DNA of 64,000 nucleotides from contig CP012816.1 in the NCBI GenBank assembly GCA_001936135.1, positions 2,297,501-2,361,500 of the forward strand. The letters run 5' to 3'. Shown one piece after another: positions 31,001 through 41,443 of this stretch. The notes under the pieces were generated by a model that worked only from the letters and a program-made list of their open reading frames with translations, searched no databases and was not told the origin of the DNA. The position numbers were made by a program, and so were the translations under genes. Positions within the stretch are counted from its first letter, which is position 1, and every line of letters begins with the position of its first letter. The DNA comes from Saccharomycopsis fibuligera x Saccharomycopsis cf. fibuligera. Its lineage: Eukaryota; Ascomycota; Saccharomycetes; Ascoideales; Saccharomycopsidaceae.

Positions 31001-34000
31001 TAATAAATTTCTCAATCCTTTTTTTCCCATTTTGTGAAGAATCTCTTCATTACTTTCAAATAATGCTTTGATCCAAGTAACCAACGAATTGAAGTCAATA
31101 GTCATCACAACATAGGATTTGTTGTTACTGCCGCTATTGCTATTGCTATTTCCATTAACTCCACTTTTCAAAGTTTTGCAAATCGCACCAGAGCATAATG
31201 TCGCCATAGCACTCAATGCACTATACTCTAAAGCAGTTCTTTCCAATTCAATAGCAGCCCCAAATGTTGGCGATGTGGCATTTTTTTTACTTTGTTTCAT
31301 TGCATGATATCTCAATTTAGCCACATTGGAAGTCACCCCATACCCGCACCATTCTTCCAAAAAGGTAAAACATCCCAGTCTTGCTTCAAATGGGAACCAT
31401 CTTTCAGGATCATCGGTCTTTTGCACCCCAATGAATATGTTTTCCAAAAGTCCACAAAAGTACCTTCTTAACTTCTGAAACTCGAATGACTCTTGTACTT
31501 TGGTCATTCCGAGGAAAACCCGCACCGTTTTTACAAACGATACCATTTCGGTTAGGATTTTGGTGTCGGTGTACACTGGCTCATCTGCTAAGAATCTGGA
31601 TGTGATGCTGAGGATTCTAGTGACTTCAATTCTAATCTTCATGTGAACGTCATTTGCTAATAAAGATGATAATGATGACGATAATTTGGCAGCGGCAGAG
31701 GAAGATCCCGTTGCCTTGTTGATTTCAGTTTCCCAATTAGCACGAATTGGCATGATTACTTCAACTAAAGCTTTGAAAATATTAATATTAATACAGCTTA
31801 GCCCCGAGATGATCGCATCACGAACTAATGGTTGTTCAGTGCCAAGTAAAGGAATTACTAATTTAAAAACCTGCTTAGCTGAACTAATAGTGAATGATGG
31901 TGGTAGACGGTTACTATTGTTATTATTATTATTATTATTATTGTTTTGTTGAATGGTGGCGGATGAAACTTTTCGTTGATGAGTTAAAGATGACAAACCT
32001 CCCGGTAACGGTAATTCTTGATTACTGGTAGACGTCAACGAAGTACAGGCAACAATCAAATATAATTTCCATTGTTCAACAAGAACTTCTGGCTGGGTGT
32101 CCAAAAAGTTATTATTATTGCTACCGAAAAATAATTTACTTGAACCAGTTGATCCAAGACCACCAGCTAAGCCACCAGAAATACCACCACTTAGACCGCC
32201 TCCAGTACCACTGCTGCTGCTAATACCACCACCACCGCCACCAAGGCCGCCAATTCCTCCGCCATGTTTAACTTTCTGCTCAGCAAACTCAGAAATGAAT
32301 TCATGAATTTGAATCAATCGGGCACAAACAATAGAGCGGCACAATGCCATAGTAACGGGACTCTGTTCAAAAATTATCCCCAAAACGCGATGGAAACTTT
32401 TGAACCAGAGGGTCAAATCGACCCCATAATCTGCTTCTGCTAGTCTTACTAGCAAATCTTTGCGATTTTTGGTCTTGAGAACGGCTAATCTTTTGCGTTC
32501 AGGCATGCTTAACGACACTTTCATTGAGGTTATTAGATCGAAGAAGGAAATCGCCTCTAAAATATGAATGAGTCTAGTGCTGCCGTTCTCGGAAAATTTT
32601 GACTTAGAGCCAGTACTTTTTGCCTTTTCCGTTCCAGCTCCAGAAATGGTGTTTTTGTTACTATTATTGTTGTTGTTGCTATTATTTGTGTTCGTGCTAC
32701 TAGTGGTATTTGTGCTAATAAATGAAGCATGCTTAGAAGCAACATTAAATCCCATCTTTGGACTTGAGCTACCATTGTTGTTTTTATTGCTTGAAAACTC
32801 AACAATCGCATCATCAAATTTAGGCACAAGTTTTAAAATTGCTACTGCTATTCTTCTAACGGGGGTGCTTCGCGAACATAAGAAGAAAAGCCCGTTGCCC
32901 TCAACTTGTTCTATAGTAGTAACGATACTATTTAATTCCAAGTCATCCTTTTCATCAGTCAACTGACCATTACCACTTCCGTTGCCTGTATCGATAGCAG
33001 AAGCACTAGGACCATCTTTTATCCCTTTGGCCCCACCCATATTCATTTTAAAATTCCCATTTAAGATATAAAAATCATCTTCGTCCTTCTTCTTACTATT
33101 AGGGTTTTCGACATTGCCCTTATTTTTGAGAAAATTCAACCAAGAGCAAAGCAAATCGTAGTATATCCTAAGCAACTTCTGATACTGTTCTGAGGACGAA
33201 ATCAAGAAACTAGTACTATATCTCAACGACGTATTATTGTTATATTCTTCGTTCAAGTTGAACGCAAATTTTGCAAATGTTGAAATTAAAGATCCCGAAT
33301 TTCTTTTAGCGGTCATTTTCTTTAATGTGATGATTGCTGCTTTGGCAATTTTAGAGTTCTCATGTACTGCGTTTCTTGTCAATACTTCAATTAATTTCTT
33401 GTATGGGATGACGTTCGAAAGCTGATAAAACCACGGGATCAATTCCACCATTTTTTCAAATAATTCTAAGTTAAGTTGCTTTTTAGTATGCTGCTGCGAG
33501 GCGTCAGATGAGAAGTAATGGAATGATGAAAATGGGGATTTTGATGCTAAGAATGAGGGGGATATTGCTGCGGTTATGGGGCTGACTGAATCAGCACTTG
33601 AACTGTGATGATAATGGCCACTGTTGACATAACCACCGTCGCTATTACCTGAGGAAGACCAGGTGTTTGCTCCGACATCATTGTCCAAAAGTAAGAACAA
33701 TTTACTAAAATAGTTGGAAATTTCTTCATGATATAATATATCATTTTGGTCAACGTTTTTCGTATTAAGGATTTCTTTGATGTTAATAGTATTAATGTTT
33801 GTTGATGGGGTATCGAAAGCACTCTCTATGAATTCATTAGTGGGATACTGTGGCTTAGTATTAGTTATTAGATCGTCCAATATAAAAGTATATGCTTTCA
33901 AAACAATTATCAATTTCTCTTGTGAAATATTATCTAACGTGACGGTGTTGAAAGAAAGTTTGATTAATGGAATAAGCAACGATTCCATCGTATAGTTGAT

Positions 34001-36490
34001 ATTAGAGTACCCCACTGACCTCAACAAGATAATCAAGGGCCTAAGGAGATCCAAGTCGTAGTTGATCCATTGTTGCTTTTTGGAGCTATTGCTCTGGAAA
34101 AAAAGTAATTTGAAAATTGCATCTAATTTTTTAGTGGTTTTATTTAACGATTCAGTGCACCTAAAGATATATGTCCAGATTAACCTTGCTAGAGATTTAA
34201 TCAAGGTAATTTTTGACGCTGAGTTTGAGTTTGTAGTTGATGTATTTCTTTTATCGTTCAAGGTTGCTGAAAAACTTTGATAGTCATTATTATCTTTAAT
34301 GGTATTGCTTGTTTTGTATAGCCTGCTGCTCAAATTATATTCAATCAAATCAAACCAATTATTGTAAAAAATACTAGCTGGTGATACTGAGAGACAAACA
34401 CACATTAATGTGAATGCATTATCCCAATATTTTTGCTTATCAATCATTGAGTTAATTTTCTTCAACACTAGCTTAACAAGATCAACCCATCCGGGGAAAT
34501 CAGTTTCTGCATTCAACACTCCGCAGAGAGGTAAAAGCATTCGGGTAAAAGTTTCACAATAACTATTGACTATCATGTAATTATTCGATTTGAAGAAAAA
34601 TTTGGCCAACGAGGATAAAAACCCACAACTTTCTTCAAAATCTTCTAAAGGATAATTAGTCAATTTTAGATGGCTCATCCCATGAATCAAAAGACAAATG
34701 TGAGTTTCATGATTTGCGGGCACAGTGCTTGGAATTTTTTCCAAATCTGCAATAAACTTGTCAGATATTTTAGAAAATCTCTTAGCAGAAATAGCCCCTA
34801 AGAGTTCAGTTAAGCAGTTCCAGTTGATTAATTTAATTTTGGAGCTTAGCACAAGATTTGGATCCATGGTTTTGAGCTGGTAGTAAATGTTATCTTCAAG
34901 ACTGTTGTAAAAACTTGAATTAATTGAAGAAACGGGCATTTGCTTTACCACCTCAATCAATACTCTGCAAATCAAATAACTGGAAATATTAGCTTTATTT
35001 TCGGTTTGCACAAAGATTTGTCTAGCATGTTCTACTTGAGTTTCCAAAAACTGAATAGATATGGATTCGTTTGTGTTAATGTCGTTACTGTTATTGTTGT
35101 TATTATAATTTGACCTTCCATTAGTACCACTTGATTGATTCGAAGTATTCCTGCTATGCAAACTCATTTTGGAAGAAGAAGATGAATTATGTGACGTTCC
35201 TTTGATTTGTTTTTGCTTCAACATCAAAAGATGCTTATTTTTATTGTATGCTTTGATGGAAATTTCCACTAAATCGTTTTTTGATTTTCTCCAATACATT
35301 ACTGAATCAATCACTTGTTGAGGTCTCTTTTTGGCAATGTAACCTAGGGACACTATAACTTTGTCAAACAACGGATCGGCGCCTTCCTTTAGCATTTCAA
35401 TGGTTTTTATGCTAAGCTCAGTATTTTCCGCGGTGTTGAGTTTTCTTTCTGCAAGTCTAATAAATTGAGTGAAAATCATATGTAAAGTATACTCTGATGG
35501 AGTTTTCAACTCGGTGGCCAACAGTCTTCGTACTTCTTGAGTGTTGGATGCATTGAGCAATGAAGCAGCTATGGCTTTCTGCACTTGAGCCTTTTGGTGT
35601 TGTTGCTGATCTAATTCTTGTTGCTGTGTTAAACTGTCCATTGGCTGGAAATTTTTCAGTATTAAGTCGTTTGTTTTATCAGCAGTTTGATTTTGGTTTC
35701 GCTGTGATCTAGTAGAATTTACTCTTGATAAGGGGTAGAATTTGCTGTTGTTGCCAGTGGAATTGGTAGCGGAAGTGACACTTTGATTTTGGGTCGATGA
35801 CGATTGCAAAGGAAAACTAAAACCGGCGATGTTAGAGCTAGGGTTTACATTTGAGTTTGGAAAAGTGGGCACACTTTCGATACTCTTTGGAGAATCAGCA
35901 AAATTATTGGAATTTATTGGAGTAGGAACCGGTAGGTCGTCAAAGTCGGGGATTTCAATTTGGTTGAATTGGGGCTGCTGGGAGATGTGAGGAGGTTGAG
36001 GTTGGGTGAAGTCGGTGTTGCTTTGAACAGGTGCTTCCAGATCATTGTTGATGTTGTTATCAAAAGTGGTGATGCTAGTGTTAGAAGGGATACTGATATT
36101 AAAGGCATTTTCGTCAGGCTTAGGTGGAACTTGAGGCGGCTTGGAAGCATTTGGCCTTGCTTGAATTTCATCCAAATCTATTTCGACCTCACTGGGGTTA
36201 TCCATTTGCATAGGATGATTCTCGACAATCTTGTACTGGTAATAGGGAGGCTGATAGATGTTTTGCAGCGGGATGTTAGAAACGTTACCGGTGGGTTGAG
36301 CAGTTGTGCCGTCAATATTACTATTGGTATTTGTAGATCCAGCAGTGTTGTCTGCGGAGGTATCAGAGTGAGGGTGGGCAGTAAAAGCGCCGGTGTCTGA
36401 AGTGAAAGAGGACTGGGAGGAATGGGGAGGGATGGGAGGTTCAGAGGTAGAGGTGGGAGGGGGAGGAGGGAAAGTGAAGTTGCTGGACAT
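28097..36490 (-). CDS. TAO3: PAG1/TAO3, Furry-family scaffold of the RAM morphogenesis network
   Basis: 2797 residues in one uninterrupted exon. The N-terminal 300 residues are Pro/Ser/Asn-rich. From about residue 323 (RRLLATELKTPSEYTLHMIF) the Furry/Mor2/Pag1 N-terminal region begins, followed by helical-repeat middle and C-terminal segments (for example LFWSAVACLSTVHEKEFIEV and LQCLVFLLGLLMNRIRWVKL). Low-complexity inserts interrupt the repeats: poly-Asn and a Gly-rich run near 1410-1445. Pag1/Tao3 scaffolds Kic1 and Cbk1-Mob2 at sites of polarized growth and controls Ace2-dependent cell separation. Its length exceeds S. cerevisiae Tao3 (about 2376), mainly through inserts. The ATG at 36490 is followed by a Pro-rich start. 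KIC1 lies 22 kb to the left. Confidence 0.92.
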   Translation of the reverse strand: MSSNFTFPPPPPTSTSEPPIPPHSSQSSFTSDTGAFTAHPHSDTSADNTAGSTNTNSNIDGTTAQPTGNVSNIPLQNIYQPPYYQYKIVENHPMQMDNPSEVEIDLDEIQARPNASKPPQVPPKPDENAFNISIPSNTSITTFDNNINNDLEAPVQSNTDFTQPQPPHISQQPQFNQIEIPDFDDLPVPTPINSNNFADSPKSIESVPTFPNSNVNPSSNIAGFSFPLQSSSTQNQSVTSATNSTGNNSKFYPLSRVNSTRSQRNQNQTADKTNDLILKNFQPMDSLTQQQELDQQQHQKAQVQKAIAASLLNASNTQEVRRLLATELKTPSEYTLHMIFTQFIRLAERKLNTAENTELSIKTIEMLKEGADPLFDKVIVSLGYIAKKRPQQVIDSVMYWRKSKNDLVEISIKAYNKNKHLLMLKQKQIKGTSHNSSSSSKMSLHSRNTSNQSSGTNGRSNYNNNNNSNDINTNESISIQFLETQVEHARQIFVQTENKANISSYLICRVLIEVVKQMPVSSINSSFYNSLEDNIYYQLKTMDPNLVLSSKIKLINWNCLTELLGAISAKRFSKISDKFIADLEKIPSTVPANHETHICLLIHGMSHLKLTNYPLEDFEESCGFLSSLAKFFFKSNNYMIVNSYCETFTRMLLPLCGVLNAETDFPGWVDLVKLVLKKINSMIDKQKYWDNAFTLMCVCLSVSPASIFYNNWFDLIEYNLSSRLYKTSNTIKDNNDYQSFSATLNDKRNTSTTNSNSASKITLIKSLARLIWTYIFRCTESLNKTTKKLDAIFKLLFFQSNSSKKQQWINYDLDLLRPLIILLRSVGYSNINYTMESLLIPLIKLSFNTVTLDNISQEKLIIVLKAYTFILDDLITNTKPQYPTNEFIESAFDTPSTNINTINIKEILNTKNVDQNDILYHEEISNYFSKLFLLLDNDVGANTWSSSGNSDGGYVNSGHYHHSSSADSVSPITAAISPSFLASKSPFSSFHYFSSDASQQHTKKQLNLELFEKMVELIPWFYQLSNVIPYKKLIEVLTRNAVHENSKIAKAAIITLKKMTAKRNSGSLISTFAKFAFNLNEEYNNNTSLRYSTSFLISSSEQYQKLLRIYYDLLCSWLNFLKNKGNVENPNSKKKDEDDFYILNGNFKMNMGGAKGIKDGPSASAIDTGNGSGNGQLTDEKDDLELNSIVTTIEQVEGNGLFFLCSRSTPVRRIAVAILKLVPKFDDAIVEFSSNKNNNGSSSPKMGFNVASKHASFISTNTTSSTNTNNSNNNNNSNKNTISGAGTEKAKSTGSKSKFSENGSTRLIHILEAISFFDLITSMKVSLSMPERKRLAVLKTKNRKDLLVRLAEADYGVDLTLWFKSFHRVLGIIFEQSPVTMALCRSIVCARLIQIHEFISEFAEQKVKHGGGIGGLGGGGGGISSSSGTGGGLSGGISGGLAGGLGSTGSSKLFFGSNNNNFLDTQPEVLVEQWKLYLIVACTSLTSTSNQELPLPGGLSSLTHQRKVSSATIQQNNNNNNNNNNSNRLPPSFTISSAKQVFKLVIPLLGTEQPLVRDAIISGLSCININIFKALVEVIMPIRANWETEINKATGSSSAAAKLSSSLSSLLANDVHMKIRIEVTRILSITSRFLADEPVYTDTKILTEMVSFVKTVRVFLGMTKVQESFEFQKLRRYFCGLLENIFIGVQKTDDPERWFPFEARLGCFTFLEEWCGYGVTSNVAKLRYHAMKQSKKNATSPTFGAAIELERTALEYSALSAMATLCSGAICKTLKSGVNGNSNSNSGSNNKSYVVMTIDFNSLVTWIKALFESNEEILHKMGKKGLRNLLSFNQEKRIFDQAVKEFYSHHIASKTSESYFITLCDAILENEEYNCDLNEVLVLGLYAINSPLHEIRKMAGRLLVYVEKRFLDKNFAEEFMECICSSAKSVYKKAAANLSQKYSVIYTTEKYNVISLLTMYLYIVPEYSKIDVLTVLLPWIGTIQLLATNYDNAFRGTVDPYTEMVLNNLIEITDKYGEVYMGEVEALWVALIDTNPQVNSKATLDYIFAICLHKRNSALVELSKQIVNFVYFSYPDIITILIKNINPKAMIPPEYKPTTGDSPAAMPMPTSNSKTNGKKKFPYMYLIPNTDDKDMFSLGQICTIFLVDLFKLKPDAEVIIQNLPLLLNLSFVLFDHYLPIVRIHSVELLCSIVHELAYDNDKAKATVDNLRKPDLKYIWTYDDLNNDRNGARTPKNMDQLIRVILEVLSPKFTNLQQDWSRTTLVWATTCSVRHIACRSFQAFRSLLSFLEQEMLRDMLHRLSNTISDPAPDIQGFAMQILMSLNAITAELSAEQLISFPQLFWSAVACLSTVHEKEFIEVISIISKFISKIDLNSEDTISCLISTFPPNWEGKFEGLQNIVMIGIRSANAWEISLKLLDRLNKLQPSEVIAGPQRLLLALLANMPRFLHAFEEQVFTQDIKDAANILSEMALASNQPGISRIVLSLANNKFRKKEDFISQALFLIKQNYFPKYQLQCLVFLLGLLMNRIRWVKLETLELLKYLFPLIDLTREEFQGVGADLLSPLLRLLLTEYSEKALEVLDETDGISGSQLDKDFIRLSLGNRTLRKEYEKIATLFGVPEDSGWSIPMPAVTAATTRNNVHAVYLTCQNPEDQEEHPQSEGDFQFHVDEREEEVHFYDDKAEKRSIRNMYATLNYFESFFEANAAEINGTSVAGGTGSGAASGDADDVDDVDSLAFNRHHHGSRGHGNGHDRGLLTDTSKMTNYTINDDLTRTESNGSYRLDPFSSNTYSNYNNY

Positions 36491-37739
36491 GGTAGGGAAA
36501 GCTTCACAGGAGCAGTGGGGGAAAGTGTGAGAGAAATGCTGGCTGTGAAGGGTGTGATAGAGTATATTGTACCGAGTAGAGTGCTATATGTAGATTGCAA
36601 CTTATAGATTATAGATCTGATTTGCAAAGGGCTGACGAGGTGTCTGTCTCAGGAGGAGGAGGAGGACGAGAACGAGGATTCTAGCGCTGTTAGACGCTGT
36701 ACAGAACTAAATGCACTACGGGGCACACGCTATTTACTATATTGTAAGGCGTACCCAACCCTATTGTCTACCAGGCATACAATACAGTGTTTCTGCTACC
36801 ACTATAGCGACAAGTCACTAACTCTGTTCCAGCTTATAACAGTTCAGTATTGCCAAGGTGCTGTTAGGGTAGGCATTGTGTTCTGCCGGGTCTTGCTGAA
36901 TGTAATTGGGTAGCTGATACCGGCTATGCTGGCAAGCAGCTGGACCTCAGCTGGACCATATAGTCAAGTAGCTGAACCTACTGGTAAGCAGACGAAGCGT
37001 CTCCTGGAGGCTTAAACAGTCTCTGTTTGGCAGTACGGCATCACCAAACAACATTTCGCCAAATGATAGTCTTGCTTCGAGAGCCTTTGCCGATATATTA
37101 ATAATATACTGTAGTAAACACACTATAGCACACCCCCGTTTGTCGACGGTTTCTTCGTATTCCGCACTCCGTGCTTTCCAACTCCGTCTTACCGTGCCCC
37201 CGGAGCCTCCGGCTGGCACCACACAGTAGCCCCTACGGGTACGGTATTCGGCGGTTGATGGATCACCGTCCTCATCTTTGACACCCACCCCCACCCTCGG
37301 AGGGCGTGTTTTTCCGCAGTGGCTGGTGCAACTACCGCTGCTAGCGGATCGCTGCTATCGATCCTCTAATCGTACCGGGAAGCATTACCGAGATCTGTAA
37401 TTGCAAACACAAATTAATCCAATTTAACTGCGCTACCCATCAACAACCACACCTCTCCTCAACACCCTACCGAAGCACACAATCCATCTTCATCACCAAT
37501 CCTATATATATCTCGCGCCGCCCACATCTTCTATTCTTCTACTGCTGCCTCCCTCTCTTCCTTCCTTCTTTCTATTTTCCCCCGGCCGCTTGCCCCCCAT
37601 CTTCCAGCGCTAGCCTCGATCTCAATATCAATTTCAATCTCAGTTTCCCGTCCATTTGCCATTCATGACCAGTCTTGCTGCTCTCTTCTAGCCATACAAC
37701 CAGCTTCGCACACACAAACATTCACTGCCAATATATACA
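36491..37739. promoter_or_regulatory. Divergent PAG1/UTR1 promoter region
   Basis: 1249 bp. It is more GC-rich than other spacers at 37120-37320 and holds a 13-bp palindrome CCGGAGCCTCCGG (37200-37212), a CGG-N5-CCG zinc-cluster-type site. A TATATATAT stretch occurs at 37502-37510, and a long C/T-rich leader (37510-37700) precedes UTR1. An open minus-strand frame of 115 codons here starts with GTG and is not accepted. Confidence 0.45.
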
Positions 37740-39782
37740 ATGCCTATTAATCATTCGTCGCTGTCCAACGACTCCTTCAATTTGAAATCGGTCAAGTCCC
37801 ACGCTCAGCTAACCCAAACCGCAAACAATGTCAGAATCATCTCTCAAAACTTGTCCAATGCCACAATCAAGCTAAACATCAAAACTATCATGATCGTCAC
37901 GAAGCCAGGAGATCACCACTTAGTAGCATTGACAAACAATCTTGTCAATTGGCTTTTGAACAACTACAGCTATCTTGTCATTTACCTAGACAGCTTCTTG
38001 CAAAAAAAAATCAAAATTACTAATCCACCTGCTAAACCAACCAAACACCAGCATCATGCCACATCTTCGGCTGTCCCTGAGACTGCCGACGCCCATACCG
38101 CCGCCGCAGAAGCAACATCAACATCGGCTGCTAATAATGAAAAGCAGAAACTTGCCAGGGTTAAGTATTGGTCAGCTAAAAATTTTGAGTCCGATGAAAC
38201 ATACAGCGATATCTTTGACTTGATAATAACTCTTGGCGGTGACGGTACTGTTCTATATGTATCCCAGCTTTTCCAAAACATTGTGCCCCCTATACTTGCG
38301 TTTTCTCTTGGCTCCTTAGGATTTCTAACAAACTTCAAATACAGAAACTATCAAAAGATCCTCACCAAAATTCTTAGGTTGAAATATGTCAAGACAAATT
38401 TGCGATTAAGATTATCATGTCGTATTGTTGAAGCTCAAACGAAAAAAGTAGTCATGGCTAAAAAAATTTTGAATGAAATCACCATTGATAGAGGTCCCAA
38501 CCCATTTTTAACCAATTTGGCTCTTTATGGCAATGATTCTCTTATTACAATGACTCAAGCTGATGGACTTTGTATTGCCACTCCGACTGGCTCAACTGCA
38601 TACTCCTTGGCCGCTGGCGGTTCTTTGGTTCATCCTTCTGTTTCTGCTATCAGTGTTACTCCAATTTGCCCTCACACTTTGTCATTTAGACCAATTATTT
38701 TGCCGGATAGTATGGAACTTAAAGTTACTATTCCAAAAGGCTCACGTTGTGAAACTTCGTGGGTTTCATTTGATGGTAAATCAAGGTTTGAATTAAGCAA
38801 AAAATATTATATCGTTATCACTGCTAGCGAATATTATTTTCCAACAGTAATGAATGGAAATAATGAATATTTTGACAGTGTTAGTAATAATTTGAATTGG
38901 AATACTAGAAAACAGCAAAAGCCATTGAATTTTAGTGATAATTATGATGATAAATTTTTACCAGGAGAAGCAAGTGCCAGTTTGGCGGTTGATGATGAGA
39001 ATGAGTTATATGTTGATGTCGGAGAAGAAGACTGTTCTGTCAATGACGACCTTGAAAATGGTAAATGGAATGACAATAATTACACCAATGTCGATGGTAT
39101 CATTAATGAAGACGATAGTACTAATCACGGATTTGGAACTGATAGTTTTTACCAACAAGGTGAGTCAGCGACAGTTAGCGATGACGATTTTATAGAAACT
39201 CCAATCATTCCTTTTCAGGATATAAATGAAGCTTTGGAAATTTTCAGTGATGAAGAACAACATGATAGTGATGAAAATGGGAAACCTAATCAACCTCGAC
39301 CGTTCTCCAAATCTATGAGCCGTTCATTATCTTCTGGAAGTTCTAAAAAAATAAGAACTAATTCTTTTACCAATTTCAATCAAATTTATCGTGATAAGCT
39401 TCAACTTGATCCTAAAAAACTTAGTAATAAGTTTAACAATCTCAAGATCAATAATGGCAGTGGTATTAGTATCGGGGTTGGTGATTTAAAGTCATCAGGT
39501 AACAGCAATACTGCTTATAAGCACAGCAACATCAATAACAATTATAGTGCCACTACTTCAACACACATTTCCAACAAGCAGCATTCTAATAGCACTAGTT
39601 TGAGTAAACCTGCAGTGGAAAGATCTAACAAACCCGCACCTCTCAGTTTACACAAGCCCGATAATAGTGAAACTCCTCGGCAGCATCATCCTCACCAAAA
39701 TGATAATGCCAATGCCACTCGTTGTAGTGGAATTTTTGAATTACGTTCTCCTGGTTCATATTCAAGTAACGAATCATTATAA
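37740..39782 (+). CDS. UTR1: UTR1-type cytosolic NAD(H) kinase
   Basis: 680 residues. The NAD-kinase core is complete: GGDG at 166-169 (LGGDGTVLYVSQLF), LGSLGFLTNF, NEITIDRGP, the signature TPTGSTAYSLAAGGS (from 281), and the closing beta segment WVSFDGKSRFEL. The enzyme phosphorylates NAD(H) to NADP(H), the source of cytosolic NADPH. No presequence is seen, so it matches Utr1/Yef1 and not mitochondrial Pos5. An Ala/Thr/His insertion near 105-135 and a C-terminal tail of about 290 residues (acidic, then Ser/Asn/Lys-rich, with SMSRSLSSGSSKK-type phospho-motifs) are extra relative to S. cerevisiae Utr1 (530). Convergent with SEC1. Confidence 0.93.
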   Translation: MPINHSSLSNDSFNLKSVKSHAQLTQTANNVRIISQNLSNATIKLNIKTIMIVTKPGDHHLVALTNNLVNWLLNNYSYLVIYLDSFLQKKIKITNPPAKPTKHQHHATSSAVPETADAHTAAAEATSTSAANNEKQKLARVKYWSAKNFESDETYSDIFDLIITLGGDGTVLYVSQLFQNIVPPILAFSLGSLGFLTNFKYRNYQKILTKILRLKYVKTNLRLRLSCRIVEAQTKKVVMAKKILNEITIDRGPNPFLTNLALYGNDSLITMTQADGLCIATPTGSTAYSLAAGGSLVHPSVSAISVTPICPHTLSFRPIILPDSMELKVTIPKGSRCETSWVSFDGKSRFELSKKYYIVITASEYYFPTVMNGNNEYFDSVSNNLNWNTRKQQKPLNFSDNYDDKFLPGEASASLAVDDENELYVDVGEEDCSVNDDLENGKWNDNNYTNVDGIINEDDSTNHGFGTDSFYQQGESATVSDDDFIETPIIPFQDINEALEIFSDEEQHDSDENGKPNQPRPFSKSMSRSLSSGSSKKIRTNSFTNFNQIYRDKLQLDPKKLSNKFNNLKINNGSGISIGVGDLKSSGNSNTAYKHSNINNNYSATTSTHISNKQHSNSTSLSKPAVERSNKPAPLSLHKPDNSETPRQHHPHQNDNANATRCSGIFELRSPGSYSSNESL

Positions 39783-40242
39783 TTGTATAACTAGCTTTCT
39801 TTTTTTTTTTTTCTTTATCTTTTGTTTTGTTTCTTTCGGGTTTCATTTATTCATATTCGCACAACTACAATCGTCATTTCCACACTCTATATATTTTTAT
39901 TCAACTTTCACGCTTCATTATCTCATGCTTTGTGTTTTCTTTTAATCATTTTATTTCTACATATTTGCTTCATATTACTTTGCTTGTTTTTTTTGTGCTT
40001 TTTAAAGTTTTTTTTGCAATCTTTTTTCTATATCTTTCTTATGTCTTGGCAGTTTTGCATTTTTGTGTTTCTTCTTGCTAACATTTGTCGATCTTTTATA
40101 TCAGAATATATTATACCTTGTGACCTTTTCTATTCCTTACTAACGCCTATGGGTCATACATAGAGAAAAACTGCAACAGTAAAGTACAAGCAGAAGGGAA
40201 GAGTAACGTGAAGCAGTTTATTGAATATTCTAAATAACAGAA

Positions 40243-40287
<45 letters not shown>

Positions 40288-41275
40288 AAAATACAAAGGT
40301 TGATATTACACTAATAATATCACTTAATCAACAACTATGTGTCTCAATGATAAAATGCTCCATCAATAATGTGTTTGAGTATTATTTTGTCATAATTATA
40401 GAGTTGTTTTTCATTTACAATTGCTTATCCTTTTTTATCAATATTTTTTTCATTTTTTTATTTGTTTTTTTGTGGATTTCTAGTTGTTTTGTTTTTTATT
40501 GTTATTTCTTTGGCAAACAAGATTCCATTAAATGTTTTTGTCAACCTTCTAATCTTAGAACAAAATATTAAAGCTATCAGCAGTATCAATAGGTGTCTCA
40601 TGAAAAAAATTTAGCTGAACATAAGTATTATGACCTAGTAATAAACTATAAAAAATCTGTGAGTTTTATAATACATTCACTCTCATGCTCAAATTCCCCC
40701 AACAGTTGTTACTATATTCAAAAAAGATACGGCGTATCATGGCTGGAAGCAGGAAGTATACCAAAAATTATATTATTGACCTCTGAGCAATAATCAGATG
40801 TTAGGACATGAATAGCACTTCTGGTATATTATATGTCCTGTGACTATCTAGACAGCTAGCATTAAAAACTTAGGTCGCAGAGTAAAATAAAAAAAGGAAA
40901 ATTATTGGAATTAGTATTAGTAATAACATTAGTCTAAGTATGAATAATGATGAAAAAAGAATTGGTGAAGAAAAAACACAGTAAACTTAGCAAAAAAAAT
41001 AACCAAAAACCAGTGATTATGACCTTGACAAAATGAAAGGGTTGATGAATATGACACATAATTTGGTATTTGATAGAACAAGAGAAGTGCTTGTCGGCAG
41101 AATGTTAAAAAATTAAAATTAGAGATAGAACAAAGAGATTATATATGAATGAGTAATAGAACAAAAGAAGAATTAGTACTAATGATTAGTAGATTGATAG
41201 TGATTAAAAAGCTCAACAGTTGAATATTAACAGATAACAAAAATCTAGATACCTAAGGATAAACAACAAAAAAAG

Positions 41276-41306
<31 letters not shown>

Positions 41307-41443
41307 TGTACGAACCAAAACACTTTTCTTAATAATAATGCAAAATGAAGTTTAAAACAGAGACAGGCTAAAAAAAAGCATTGAACTCTATAATTGAAAA
41401 TAATAAAAAAAATTATAGCACCCATCTAAAGTCACTGCCTTTC
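39783..41443. other. Long intergenic between convergent UTR1 and SEC1
   Basis: 1661 bp, very AT-rich. A-runs of 41 (40245-40285) and 29 (41276-41304) and many shorter T-runs. Open frames here (39822-40163, 40221-40571) are Phe/Leu- or Lys-rich products of homopolymers. Nothing recognisable as a gene or structured RNA. Confidence 0.5.
40245..40285 (+). repeat. Poly(A) run, 41 nt
   Basis: Longest homopolymer in the window, in the UTR1-SEC1 spacer. Confidence 0.95.

Noticed and set aside
36947-37294. 115-codon minus-strand frame in the PAG1/UTR1 promoter
   Set aside because: Starts with GTG, no ATG near the beginning, no motif; the region is better explained as promoter.
39822-40571. Phe/Leu- and Lys-rich ORFs after UTR1
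   Set aside because: Translations of T- and A-runs; no coding signature.
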